From Emiliania huxleyi CCMP1516 (Eukaryota > Haptophyta > Isochrysidales > Noelaerhabdaceae), in the NCBI RefSeq assembly GCF_000372725.1, contig NW_005199770.1:615063-679062 (forward strand): a DNA stretch of 64,000 bases. Reading direction: 5' to 3'. This document shows, piece by piece, positions 1 through 10,700 of this stretch. The position numbers were made by a program, and so were the translations under genes. How positions within the stretch are numbered: position 1 is the first letter of the stretch; the number at the start of each line of letters is the position of its first letter. The notes below the pieces were generated by a model that saw only the letters and a list, made by a program, of their open reading frames with translations, made no database searches and was not told where the DNA came from.

Positions 1-108
1 GTGGGGTAGGGGATGGTGGGTTCGGGTACCGTGGGGTAGGGGAGGGTGGGTTCGGGTACCGTGGGGTAGGGGAGGGTGGGTTAGGGTACTGTGGGGTAGG
101 GGAGGGTG
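1..108. repeat. 30-bp G-rich tandem repeat
   Basis: About 3.6 copies of a 30-bp unit containing GTGGGGTAGGGGAGGGTGGG. Units start at 1, 31, 61 and 91 and differ at a few bases; the third contains GGTTAGGGTA. The runs of three to four G could form quadruplexes. The array begins at the window edge, so its true length is unknown. Confidence 0.9.
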
Positions 109-261
109 GTCGGCGTCAACCTCGACGCTGGTGTGGCCGAAGCGGGCGCACGGCGCCTGGGAGGGCAGGGAGAGGAAATGTCTCGGAAATGTCTCGGAAA
201 TGTCACGGCCCGGCGCCTGGGAGGGCAGGCGAGCGAGGCGGCGGCTGGGCGCCGCTCCCTT

Positions 262-455
262 CTACAGTGTCGGAAGTGTCTCTCAAGTGTCTCGGAAGTG
301 TCTCTGAAGCGTCTCGGAGTGTCTCTGAAGCGTCTTTAAAGCGTCTCTGAAGTGACTGAAGTGTCTCTGAAGTGTCTCTGAAGCGTCTCTGAAGCGTCTC
401 TGAAGCGTCTCTGAAGTGTCTCTGAAGTGTCTCTGAAGTGTCGCTAAGGCGTCTC
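262..455. repeat. 11-bp minisatellite, GTGTCTCTGAA type
   Basis: Imperfect tandem array of an 11-bp unit (GTCTCTGAAGC / GTCTCTGAAGT) with occasional GTCTCGGAA variants. The open frames across it are only repeat translations. From 456 to about 1249 I see no convincing gene. Confidence 0.85.
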
Positions 456-1249
456 TGGGTGGGCCCGAAGGAACGCCTGCCAAGTATCACGGAGCCCCTT
501 CGAGTTGGATGTGCCAAGGATGCAGAAGAAGGTGCGCGGCCGACGAGGGGGGGGGGGGGCAGGGGCTGTGGGAAGGCGAGGCGCTGGCACTGCTATCGTG
601 TGCGTGCCGCGCGCCTGCTCGAGCCAGGTCGTCGACGGCACGCCCCAGGTTCTCAGCCCCAACGACGGCGCTCTTGAGCAGCGCGGGGTTGCCCGAGCAG
701 GCAAGGGGATGCCCTCCCAGATGCCCTCGTCGAGCGCGCAGTGGCCTGCATCACGGACGTGGAAGCTGGGCACCGGAACATTTGTGGGGCGACGCACTCA
801 CCGCTCGCGCGCCAAGTTCTCTCTCGGGCTGATGAGAAGCGAGTTGACGCGAACGAGCATTCCGGGCGATGAAAAGCGGTCGCGAAGTCGTCGACTCGGG
901 CGGCGCGAAGCCGCATGTAGATTTTGCCAGATGCCGCCGTTGATCTCTGGGGTGTGACTCTGGGCGGGCTGGGCTTGTGTCGAGGGTCTGTGCGTGTCTG
1001 TTGGGAACTAGCTTGGGTTTCGAGCTGCTTGCCTGCTTGTGCACCCCTCGCCGCGGTGTGTTGGCGGTCCAAGCGCCGAAGTGGGACCTTTCGTGGACAC
1101 GAAGGGGTGCAACACACTCAATCTCCGACCATCTCGAAAAGTGGGTGATTTGAGAGAGAGAGATTTTTAGCCGCCGGGTCCTTCGCCATCCTCACTTCGG
1201 GCTCCACTGTGTGGGCAAATTGCTCCGCGTTTACCAACCGTTTATGGTG

Positions 1250-1495
1250 GTTTATGGTTTGTTTGCGGGGGGGGGGGGGGGGACCGCTTTGGGCGGCACA
1301 ATGATGTTTATGGAGGTTTAAAGTTTGCGGGGGGGGGACAGCTCTGCGCGGTCGAATTCGATTTTCGGGGGTTTACGACGGTTTGGGGGATCCTGCCGAC
1401 GCGCTACAGTGTTAACCCCACTGCACATAAGATGGACACCTCAACGGGAGGGCCCTCGCAGCAGCCGGGGCCGCCGCCTGCAGCCTTAGTCTTTC
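1250..1495 (+). mobile_element. 5' fragment of the tyrosine-recombinase element
   Basis: This matches the leader and first codons of the recombinase gene at 52097-55012, in the opposite orientation. Shared parts are the TTTATGGTGGTTTA and TTTAAAGTTTGCGGG leader, the block GATCCTGCCGACGCGCTACA, and an ATG at 1432 opening a frame that reads MDTSTGGPSQQPG. Similarity stops near 1492, so only the 5' end is present. From 1496 to about 2270 no gene is supported. Confidence 0.75.
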
Positions 1496-2269
1496 TCCCT
1501 CCTCTCAGACGTTTCACCTATAGAGCGAGTGGCCGACGCGCCCCAAGCCTACCCTCGACCGGGTGGGGCTCGCACGATTAGGATGAGGTTGCCAGAGGCC
1601 CAGGAGAGAGGACTCAGAGAGCACCTGACAGGGCCTGACAGCCAGGGCTCAGGCCTGCGGTTGACCGCGGGTGCCCACTTTTTTGTTTTTCTCCTCGGCC
1701 GGCACACAGGTACTCTCTCTCTCTCTCTGTGTGTGTGTAGACAACATGAGGCATTCGACTGCGGCCTTAAAGGTCCCACTGCACAAGCCGGCACGACACC
1801 AGGGGCCATGTGCGAGATGTGCACACCGCCAGCGCAAGAACACGCGCGAACGCCGCGCCCACACACAGCCCCCGGCTCGCCAGCTCCAGACACAGAGTTG
1901 TGGGCCGCCCGCCGACCGCATGAACAGACGCGCACCCACGTACATTTCGCGTGCGCCGCAACGGCACACGAGTCGCCGCCGCGCCGCCCGCTCGGTGAAC
2001 CATGCTCCCAGATGCTGCGGGGGCCCCCCCTTTGCGGCGTCAGCAACCCTCGCGGCCGGCGACTCCCGCCCCTCCCTCCTCCGCCTCTCGGCTGCCGGCC
2101 GGCTATCAACGGCCGCGGCCGTCGCGCAATGTAGCGCTGGGCCTCCTCGGGCACCTCCTCAGGGCAGCGCGGCGGCCGCCCCCCTCGCCTGCGGCCGCGC
2201 CTACAGGGCAAGCTCCCAAAAGGGGCTCTCGGGGCAGGCCCCAGTGCTGCACGACCCGGTGCCTGCGGC

Positions 2270-4408
2270 CGCGCCGACGGCTGCAGCGCGCCGAGCGAGG
2301 CCAGCTTCTCGAAGAGTGCGCGCGCGCGCGGCCGAGGCACATCGCACGCAAGGTCGGCACCTGCAGCGGAGGGAGAAGGCTCGGGGCTCCGGGCTCGGGG
2401 GGGGGGGGGGGGGGGGGTTGTGCAGGGCCTTCCCCTTGGCCGCACGCGAGGCGGTCGGCGTGTGTTGATCTCGAGGACGCAGATCCAGACTGCATCTCGG
2501 CTGCATCTCGGCTGCATCTCGGCTGCATCTCGGCGCTATGGCTCGCCGACGCGCGTGTTGATCTCGAAGATGCAGATCTCGCCCGTCGTCTTTCGGACCT
2601 GCTCTCGGCCGGGGGGGCGGGAGTCAGCGGACGTGACACAGCGGGGTCTCCCCTCCGGAGGCGGGGTCCTTGTAGTTGAAGTTGCAGATGCCCGAGAAGC
2701 CGGGGAGGAAGGACTCCATCACGGCGAGGAAGCGCGGAGGCACGCTCCCTTGACTCGAGCGCGAGAGCTCCTGCGGCGGTGGACAGAGGTCTGGTCAGGT
2801 CGGGGGGAGATGTCGGGAGATGTCGGGAGATGTCGGGGGATGTCGGGAGATGTCGGGAGATGTCGGGGGATGCCGGGAGAGCGCCTCGACGTTCGGCCAG
2901 ACGTACTCGGGGCGGTCGTACTCGTACGCAGTCTCGATGTTGTCGAGCAGCTTGCCGTCGTCGACGAGGAGCGAGACGGAGTACTCGACCTGGCCGGGGA
3001 TGAGCTCTTGCAACAGCCACTCGTCGTCGAGGCCGCCCGGCACTATCTCGAGCGCCTGTGCGGCACGAAAGAGAGGCGGCGGTGCGGGGTGGCGGCGGTG
3101 CGGGGTGGCGGCGGTGCGGGGTGGCGGCGGTGCGGGGTGGCGGCGGTGCGGGGTGGCGGCGGTGCGGGGTGGCGGCGGTGCGGGGTGGCGGCGGTGAGGG
3201 TGTGGCTGCCGCGAGGGCTGCAGTGTGCGGGGGTGAGAGGTTGTGGGGGCCGTCGCCTCCTCGGGAGAGTGGACGATGTGGACGTTGCTGCCGTGGTTGC
3301 CTGGGAGGGGCGGAGGACCGGATGCCAAAGGGGGCCGCCAGAGGGCTGCGGCTCGGCGCGGTGAGGGGGTGGTGAGGGGGTGGTCCTGGGGTGGTGAGGG
3401 GGTGGTGAGGGGGTGGCCCCGGGGTGGTGAGGGGGTGGTGAGGGGGTGGTGAGGGGGTGGTGCGAGGTTGGGCGGCGCCTTCCGCCCCCTTGAGCACGGC
3501 GGGGTAGGCTGCGCCCTGCAGCGCGGGGTAGTGCGCCGGCAAGTGCTTGAGCAGCCCGAGCTCCTCGGCGTGCCTGCGCCGCGGGGAGAGGGGAGAGGAG
3601 GGGAGTGGAAGAGGGGGGTGAGGGCGGGAGGGGGGTTGGGGGGGGGAGCGGGCCGCCGCCGCTAGCCGCGCTAGCCGCGCTAGCCGCGCTAGCCGCGCTA
3701 GCCGCTCACTCGCGCAGCCGCTGCTTGTTTGAGAGGCGCGAGACGAGAGCAGCGTCGCATGTGAGGGTCCGCCTGCCGGGCGGTGCGGGGAGGCGAAGAG
3801 GAGGGCTTCGAGGCGCGCGTCGGGGCGGCGACAGCGAGGTCGAGGGACGCGACGGGAGCGAGGGTGGGGGAGGAGGGCGGGCGGGAGGGCGGAGGTGCGC
3901 GCGAGGGGAGGGGAAGAGGCGCGCGCGCCAGCCGGCCGCGGCGAGCTGCGGCTGGATCTCTGCGATGCGGACCTGGGGCGCGGGGCGGAGGAGGGGAGGC
4001 GCTGCGCGAGGTATGTGTTGGAGCGGGCGGGCGACCGGCCATCGAGGGCCGGCAGTGCGGCGGTGTACTGAGGGACGCGCGAGCAGCGCGAGGCGGGAAG
4101 CGCACCGCCATCTCGTCGGATGAAGGCAGCAGCCAGCAGGGGCAGGGCGCGACGGGCGGCGGAAGCTCGCCATTGTACTTGAGCGTGTTTAGCGCCGAGC
4201 AGCCCATCTTCCACAGGAAGCGGTGCCACCCGTTTGGTGGCACGATGTGGAAGCGCGCAGTCTCAAAGCTGTAGCTGTCGCCGTGCGCCGGGCCGGCGAC
4301 GTAGCGCTGCACCGCGGCGCGCTCGCGCGAGGAGCGGCGGACGGAGGACCGGTTCTCGCCCTCGGAGGATCCGCTCGGCGGCTCTGAGCGAGAGCGCTTG
4401 CTGGGCAT
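2270..4408 (-). CDS. ATP-grasp superfamily protein, multi-exon
   Basis: At least eight exons are recognisable by translation; borders are approximate. From the 5' end: a basic start (ATG at 4408, MPSKRSRSEPP) and FHIVPPNGWHRFLWKMG; VRIAEIQPQLAAAGW near 3985; HAEELGLLKHLPAHYPALQG near 3570; GNHGSNVHIVHSPEEA near 3325; LDDEWLLQELIPGQVEYS followed by ETAYEYDRPEYVWP (3056-2885); FLAVMESFLPGFSGICNFNY (about 2735-2660); GEICIFEINTRVG (near 2580); GADLACDVPRPRARALFEKL (near 2350). The order of nucleotide-binding, EYIPG-like and C-terminal FEINTR segments is that of carboxylate-amine ligase-like ATP-grasp enzymes, which use ATP to activate a carboxylate. The substrate cannot be told. Most introns are filled with short tandem repeats. 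The long uninterrupted frame over 2106-4229 is a GC artefact, not this protein. Confidence 0.6.
2464..2590 (-). repeat. Duplicated FEINTR exon end plus 11-bp array
   Basis: On the minus strand ATCTGCATCTTCGAGATCAA (near 2580) recurs as ATCTGCGTCCTCGAGATCAA (near 2485). About four units of an 11-bp repeat (CTGCATCTCGG on the plus strand) lie between them. One copy fits the ATP-grasp gene and the other looks like a partial duplicate, so the array probably grew from exon sequence. Confidence 0.7.
2808..2880. repeat. 10-bp tandem repeat in an ATP-grasp intron
   Basis: Units of GATGTCGGGA / GATGTCGGGG fill the intron after the exon ending YVWPNVE. About seven units are present. Confidence 0.85.
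3067..3195. repeat. 15-bp tandem repeat in an ATP-grasp intron
   Basis: About eight near-identical GCGGTGCGGGGTGGC units lie between the HIVHSPEEA exon and the exon beginning near EIVPGGLDDE. They take up most of that intron. Confidence 0.9.
3361..3465. repeat. GGTGAGGGG-type array in an ATP-grasp intron
   Basis: Irregular units of GGTGAGGGGGT fill the intron between the AYPAVLKGA exon and the GNHGSNVHIV exon. Confidence 0.8.
3661..3705. repeat. 9-bp GCTAGCCGC tandem array
   Basis: Five copies of GCTAGCCGC lie in an intron of the ATP-grasp gene. Confidence 0.85.
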
Positions 4409-4732
4409 GTGCGCGCACTGATCGATCGGCCGGTGGTGGAGGTGAGGCGCGAACACCCTTTTCTTTTTATTTTCGTTTGGAAGGGCGAAGGACTCTCGTA
4501 GGGTCCCCATATGCACGAGCAGAAGTGAAGGCAGGGGGATCGAAAACCCCCGCTTGGCACCTCCTCTCTGGACAGGGTGGCGCGCCACAACGACCCCTGG
4601 AATTGCGACTCGCCTCTGTCTATTCTGATTTTTTGTGAGCGCCGCTCCCCTCCTGGCTTGCGGGTCTTTTCGTTCGCGAACGCAGAGAGAGTTGTTTGTC
4701 GAGTTGTGCTTGTGGCGGTCGCCGCGGGATGT

Positions 4733-4807
4733 ACGTATATTCGGCCCAGGGGGCCCGGTAAGCGGTATCGGTACGGCCCCGCGGGTGTGAAGCGGTACGC
4801 GGTACGC
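4733..4807 (+). promoter_or_regulatory. Promoter-proximal block shared with 12759-12840
   Basis: Contains AGCGGTATCGGTACGGC followed by GTGTGAAGCGGTACGCGG. Both also occur just upstream of the sirtuin start. A neighbouring TATATTCGGCCCAGGGGGC block appears there in inverted form. It ends 143 bp before the ATG at 4950. A regulatory role is inferred from position only. Confidence 0.45.
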
Positions 4808-4949
4808 GGTCCGTCCGGGATCGCCGGTGGCGGTACTCTGGAGTACTGGCTTTACTTGCTCGTTCTCTTTCGCCCGCCGGGCGCGTCGTCCCGCAGAGCG
4901 CTTCGCTCGCTCCGCTCGCGTCTAGCTATATCCCTATCAGCCGGCGCGG

Positions 4950-7670
4950 ATGCAACAGAGTGGTGGCAACTCGTCGTCGGGGGCCGGCGGCTCGTCTCGC
5001 AGTCGCAGCCGCAGCCGCGACCGGCGCAGCCGCAGCTTCGACAGCCATGGTGAGCGCGGCCAAAGCCGGGCGTCCCACATTGTCCAGCGCGACGACCGGC
5101 GCGACGACCGGCGCGACGACCGGCGCGACGACCGGCGCGACAACCGGCGGCATCGAGGCGGGGACAGGCGGCGCAGCCGCAGCCGTGACCGGCGCGATGA
5201 CCGGCGGCGCAGCCGCAGCCGCAGCCGCTCCCGGCGCGACGATCGGCGGCAGCACAGCTACAGCCACAGCCGTGGCCGCAGAAGCAGCCGCAGCCGCAGC
5301 CGCGACCGGGGCGGACGCGACGTCCGCCGCCGCCCGTCCGAGGCCGCGAGCCCTCCGATCGAGGACGAAGCAGTCCTAAAGATCAAGTTGGTGCCGGGCG
5401 ACAGTATGACCACAAAGGCCTTCCGCGGCGCGGAAGGCGCCAGTCTCGAGCCCGTCGGCGGCGACGTGCGCGTGACGCGCTGCCTCATCTCGCGGCGGAA
5501 CAACGGCGCCGTCTGGAATATCATGTCCTTGTCCGCCTTCGTGTCCGAGAAGCTGAACCTCTCGCTCGGCTCGTCAGTGCTACTCCGCATTGACGGTGAT
5601 GACGGGCTTGAGCTCATGAGCAATGACGTTGTGCGGATCTGGTTGCGCGACTTCCCCACGCTCGACGCCCTCGAGGCGTACGAGGTGAGATCGGGAGCCA
5701 CCTCTGAGATCTTCACCGGCAACGGCCGCGTCGCCGTCTCGGCGGGGGCTGCTTCCGTGGCGAGGGCGCTGGCGGCGGCGGCGGCGCCGAAGGGCAGCAG
5801 CCCATTCAACCCACCGCCGCCGCCGGCGAAAGCCAAGGCAAGCGGGCTGCCCCTCCCGAGCAACGCGCAGTACGAGGACATGCGCACGCTGCGGCAGAAG
5901 GAGGTGCTGCTCGCCTCGATCAACAAGAAGTTGAGCGCGCTTGCGGAGGCTCGCGCTGGGGCGGACTACTTTGGCGTCTACTACGGCGGGGCGGATGAGC
6001 CGATGGGCGACGAGGAGGGGGGCGAGGAGGAGGAGACGCACAGAGGGGCGACAAGCGCGTCGGCGGCCGCGGCGGCCGCCGCGAGCGCAGCGAGCACGAC
6101 GGCGAGCGCCGCCGCGACCAACTCAGAGATCAGGGATGCGGGCGAGTCGCCCGGCGCGCCCGGCGCCGAGGCGGCGCCCGGCGCCGAGGTGGCGGGCGAG
6201 GCTGCGGCCGCCACCGAGGCGACGGGCGGGGCGGCGGCAAGCGGAGCGGCGGGCGAGGCGGCGGGCGAGGCGGCGGGCGAGGCGGCGGGTGAGGAGATGA
6301 GCGGCACGTCGAGTGGCGCGGCGGCTGAGCGTGCAAATGAGGCGGCCACGGGGCAGGCGACAGGCGAGGTGGTACGGGACGCGGCGGGCGAGGGAGCGGC
6401 GGAGGAGGTGGGCGAGGCGGCAGGCGAGGCGGCGGACAAGGCAGCAGACCTGTCATGGGCCGATGTGTGCGCGCCGACCGAAGAGGAGGTGCATTTGTTC
6501 AAGATGAAGAATGAGCTGATGCTGGACATTGGGCGGCTGCGGCTCTCGCTGAGCGGACTGGACGTGCCGCGACTCAACGATGCCGTCTTAGAGGGCGAGG
6601 GCAGCATCCCGCACTTTGCAGAGGTCGCGGACGTGCTCGACAAGATCGAGTCGCAGAGCGGCGGCAAGGTAGCGGCGCTGGTGACGACTTTCGGCGACAA
6701 GCTCACGGAGGGTGCCGTGAAGCTGGTCGAGCTAGTAGTCGCTCCCGCCATGAAGGAGCTGTCGCGGCACGCGGTCCCCGCGCTGAGAGAGGTACCCGAG
6801 TCGCTGGTGCAGCTAGTGCTCTGGCACCGGTACCCTGGCGCTCGAGACTTCTTGGCCGCATCCACCAAGCAGCTCAAGGCCGCGCCGGGTTGGAGCGAGG
6901 AGAAGACTGCAGCTCACCGCGAGTACCTTGGGAAGCTCCAGCTCGAGCGAGAGTTCAACTCGGTGGTCGAGACGTGCCACTTTTCAGGCGATGGCCGCCG
7001 GATTGAGTGTGCGCGCGGCGCTGAGTGCAAGCGGGCCAAGCGGCAGGGCAAGCTCGGCGCCTTCAGCCTCGTCTGCCCAGGTAGCAAGCCCAGCGATTCC
7101 GATCACGTTTGGAGTGTGCGCAACTGGCGGCAGCCCAGCTCCAGGTCCAAGTCGGCCCAGACGTCGGGCGGGAAGGGCGGGAAGGGCGGCTGCACGTTCG
7201 AGTGCTTCCCCTACCTTGTCGACGGCTTCGATCCCGCCGCTGCTCCCCCCGCCACCGTGTCCACGGCCGGCAGCATGGACGCGTTTGCGTCTGTGGTGCC
7301 GGTCGCGACTGCGGCCCTCTCCATTTCGTCACAGCAGGAGGAGATGCAGGCCGAGCTCACTCGCTTGAAGCCGCTCGACTGTAAGTCGCTCGTCGCCGAC
7401 TTCGTGCGCGAGTACGGATTTGACGGCCCAGAGGCGGGGACGGTGAGCAAGGCAAAGCTCAACGCGGCTGTCTCCGCCATCGACGACCTCGCGCGCTCTT
7501 CAGGCATTGCCAAGGCGGTGCTACCGAGTGGCGTCTGCGAGACCCACTCCAAGTCGCCTGCCTGCCCACCCGATTGCAAGGCTGTCATTCTCCGCGACTG
7601 GCGCTGCAAGCTGTCAGCTGCAATCAAGGCGCTAGCCAAGCCCGCCGCCCCCAAGAGGAAGAGGCGGTAG
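4950..7670 (+). CDS. RS-domain protein of unknown function, 906 aa
   Basis: Single open frame from ATG 4950. Residues 5-135 are an Arg/Ser- and RDDR-rich low-complexity tract like the RS domains of SR splicing factors. Residues about 140-240 look folded (EAVLKIKLVPGDS, VWNIMSLSAFVSEKLNLSLG). A disordered Ala/Gly/Glu tract with repeated AAGE units spans about 350-505. The rest is more ordered, with scattered Cys/His (ETCHFSGDGRRIECARGAEC, and CETHSKSPACPPDCK near the end) that could bind zinc. It ends in the basic APKRKRR, a likely nuclear signal. I recognise no family. It lies 114 bp upstream of the NHL/transposase-like gene on the same strand and, apart from the low-complexity tracts, has similar codon use, so it may belong to the same mobile unit; that is inference. 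Confidence 0.6.
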   Translation: MQQSGGNSSSGAGGSSRSRSRSRDRRSRSFDSHGERGQSRASHIVQRDDRRDDRRDDRRDDRRDNRRHRGGDRRRSRSRDRRDDRRRSRSRSRSRRDDRRQHSYSHSRGRRSSRSRSRDRGGRDVRRRPSEAASPPIEDEAVLKIKLVPGDSMTTKAFRGAEGASLEPVGGDVRVTRCLISRRNNGAVWNIMSLSAFVSEKLNLSLGSSVLLRIDGDDGLELMSNDVVRIWLRDFPTLDALEAYEVRSGATSEIFTGNGRVAVSAGAASVARALAAAAAPKGSSPFNPPPPPAKAKASGLPLPSNAQYEDMRTLRQKEVLLASINKKLSALAEARAGADYFGVYYGGADEPMGDEEGGEEEETHRGATSASAAAAAAASAASTTASAAATNSEIRDAGESPGAPGAEAAPGAEVAGEAAAATEATGGAAASGAAGEAAGEAAGEAAGEEMSGTSSGAAAERANEAATGQATGEVVRDAAGEGAAEEVGEAAGEAADKAADLSWADVCAPTEEEVHLFKMKNELMLDIGRLRLSLSGLDVPRLNDAVLEGEGSIPHFAEVADVLDKIESQSGGKVAALVTTFGDKLTEGAVKLVELVVAPAMKELSRHAVPALREVPESLVQLVLWHRYPGARDFLAASTKQLKAAPGWSEEKTAAHREYLGKLQLEREFNSVVETCHFSGDGRRIECARGAECKRAKRQGKLGAFSLVCPGSKPSDSDHVWSVRNWRQPSSRSKSAQTSGGKGGKGGCTFECFPYLVDGFDPAAAPPATVSTAGSMDAFASVVPVATAALSISSQQEEMQAELTRLKPLDCKSLVADFVREYGFDGPEAGTVSKAKLNAAVSAIDDLARSSGIAKAVLPSGVCETHSKSPACPPDCKAVILRDWRCKLSAAIKALAKPAAPKRKRR

Positions 7671-7784
7671 CAAGCCACTCGAGACTCGGCCGTGTATCAG
7701 ACATGACCTCGTTCACTCTTATTATGTAAACACCCGAACTCTATAGTGTCACGTAACAACCAGTTTGTCTTGCTCCTATAGCCT

Positions 7785-10700
7785 ATGGGGTCAACACTTG
7801 AGCACTTTGACTTGGACCTGTTCTCCGCCTTCCCAGAGGAGGCCGTCTTGTACGCGCTCTACAGGCAGACCGGAGCGCTGCCTGATGACCACGTGATGGT
7901 CGACATCCTTCGATCGACGATGCTCGGGGCAACTGGCTTTGATCTGCGGGGTCAGTCGTCTGAGAGCTGGGAAATCTTGCAACAGGCGCTCCTGCACCAC
8001 GGAGGTGAGCGGATCACCAACCTGCTCGTTGGCCCAGGGTACCATGGCGCAGGCTCCGATTGGGCCTCCAACTTCCTCTCGCCGGAGCAATTCTTTCAGC
8101 GCTTCAACATCTATGGTCGTCGCAAGCAGGCTCTACGTGCTGATGTGAAGCCCAATCTCGGACAAGGGGCCGTTCTCCACGACCTTCTCCGCTGCGATGC
8201 CGTCCTCGAGGGCATCGACGCATTGGCAGTGAAGGGCCCGCTCTCCCGCGTTACGCTGCTCTCGCTCGCGACCGACGCTATGAGCTTGGCACCTGCGCTG
8301 CTAAACTCTGTGGCCACACTCCAATCAGTTGGTGGAAAGGATGGCCCGCTCACCCTTCAGCAGCTCAACGCACTACCACCAGATGCCAGCATCGAGCTCA
8401 ACACCTCCATGATGGAGTTCCACCTCTGCTCACTCAGCAATGGCCAAGGTTCACGGCAGTTTGACATGCCCGTGGGTCAGTGGGCATGCTCGAGTGGCGG
8501 CGGGCTCGCAGTTGCAAAGGCACGCCACGAAACTGTGTATCCTGACCTCATGGCGTGCACCGAATGCATCAAGCGAGCGGCGGCGACCGGTGCCAAGATC
8601 GTGTGCCAACCGACGTGCCCGTGGGACACGTGCAACTTTGCGAGCGGTGTTGTCTGCGACAAGTGCAAGGCGGTGGGTGTGACGAGCACCAAGCCGCTCG
8701 CTCGCCCGTGCTCAAGCTGCGTGCGCTTGATTGAGCGCGGAGGGTTGCCGAAAAATTGCCGCGTTTGCTTCCGTCGCTGCGCCGTCTTCCTCGCCTCCGA
8801 CTGCGAGTCGCGCGAGCTCGCACTGATGCAACAGCGCGATCTCGCTTGCTGCCCTGGCGTACTCACTCGCGGCGTGCCCGACATCGTGCACCTGCTAAAG
8901 TCCATCCGCTCGGCAATGTACTGGTGGTGGCTCTGCTTCCAGGGCCACCTGGTCTGCCTCCGACTGCTCATGGTCCTGCGTGCCTCTTCGGACGCAGCCC
9001 TGCACTCGGCGCTGATGGCAGCAGTGCACGCTGCAACGCTGCGCAACAAGGATCCAGATGTAGCCGAGATCGCCCAGATCTCGTCGAGATCTCGCCGAGA
9101 TGTAGCCGAGATCTCGTCGAGATCTAGCCGAGATCTAGCAGAGATCTAGCCGAGATATCGCCGAGATCTAACTGAGGTCTAATTCAGCTCTAGTCGCTCC
9201 CCCCTCTCCGACCTGGCCTGTAATGTGAGATATAGGATCGAATGGACTTTTCGACCGTTGTCGAGCTCCTCTCCTTCGCCGTCCTCGAGGCCCTGCCCGT
9301 TGCAGCTGCGGTTGTCGTGACGCTCTTCCCGGAGCGATGGACGCGGCTGACACGTGACTGCCCCAGCTCCTCGATCACGGTCATTGCTGACTGCTGCGTG
9401 TACGAGAAGAACAACGTCGTCTTCGTCAGCGACGTGAAGAAGCGCGCCATCGTAGCGGTGCAGTTGCATTGCCCCGTCGTCACCTCACTCGTGGCCGGAG
9501 GTGGCGAGGCGGTTGCAGGGCAGCCGGGCTTTGGGAAGGGCGCGGGCTTCACCGCTCCGGCAGGGCTGGTCGTCGGCAATCTGTGGCTGGGCGGTGGCAA
9601 GGGCAGAGGCGCGCAGCAGTGGTGGAGCCCTTATGTTTTCGCCGCCGATACCGGCAGCGGGTCCATCGTGGCCATCGATGTCGGGCCGTGTTTGCAGCAG
9701 CAGATGCGGGTCGTGGATGGCGATGCCGATGTCGCGGGCTTCGAGAAGCAGGCTGTACGGCCCGGCGACGCCCCACCCGCATCTCGGCGCAATCGGCTCG
9801 CCTACTCGTCCACAATAAACCTCTCCTTTGCCGACGGCGCCACGATGACAAAGCCATTTGCAATGTGCTTCGGCGCCGACACCGGCACCAAGGACTTTGA
9901 TAAGGTGAAGCTGTACGTCACGGACATCGCAAAGGAGACCCCGTCGGTGGTTTTTGTGGATGCCAAGAACACCAAGTTCAACAACCGTGAGGAGCGGCCT
10001 GCATTTACCGCCACGGTCAGTCGTGTGGTGGCGCTGCCAGCCGGCTCTGAGCCGCGCGCTATCGCGTGCCACCGTGCTACCAACCGGCTGTTTGTAGGGG
10101 ATGCACGGAGCCCTCTCATCTCCGTGATCGACCCGAAGCCAAGGCCAGGTCAGATCCTGCAGTCGGTAAATGCCGCAGTCAGTCCGCTAGGAGCAGGCCC
10201 ATCGGGAGCAGGCCCATGGGCCGAGCAGGGGGTGTGGGGCCTCGCGGTGCGTGCCGACGGCTTGCAGCTCGCGGCGACGCTCTGGCCGAACAGCATCATC
10301 ACGATGGATCTTCATGTTGACCAGACGTCAGAGCTCGTCGTTGGGGCACCTCATTCGCTGCTCTCGGCCGACCAGGGCAGCCAAGGCACGCAGCACGATG
10401 ATCTCGCACGGCTGGCGACGACCTCTCGCCCTCGCGGACTGGCGTTCCACGGCAACAGCCTCATTTTTGCAGATGCAGCGAACGGAGTTCGCCTCGTCAC
10501 CAGCTCGGGACCCTTGCGTAGCCTGCTCCAGATGTTTGCACCACTCGCCGCGTCGATCGGATACCTGCCGCAGTGTGCTACACTGAGCTGGACGGAGGGT
10601 GAGGCGGCCCTCGAGTCTATCATGGTGCAGGTGCGCGACTGGGAGGCGGAGGCGATGCGGCGCACAGGCAAGACCAGTCCAGGCGCAATGCAGGGGCCGC

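Noticed and set aside
2106-4229. Uninterrupted 707-aa minus-strand frame
   Set aside because: It crosses tandem repeats and introns and is low complexity (Pro/Arg/Ala). The ATP-grasp motifs sit in other frames in pieces, so this is a GC-bias artefact.
9051-9235. Non-canonical intron beginning with GATCC
   Set aside because: A join at 9051 keeps frame, but a GT donor at 9060 also does, so the ordinary explanation is preferred.
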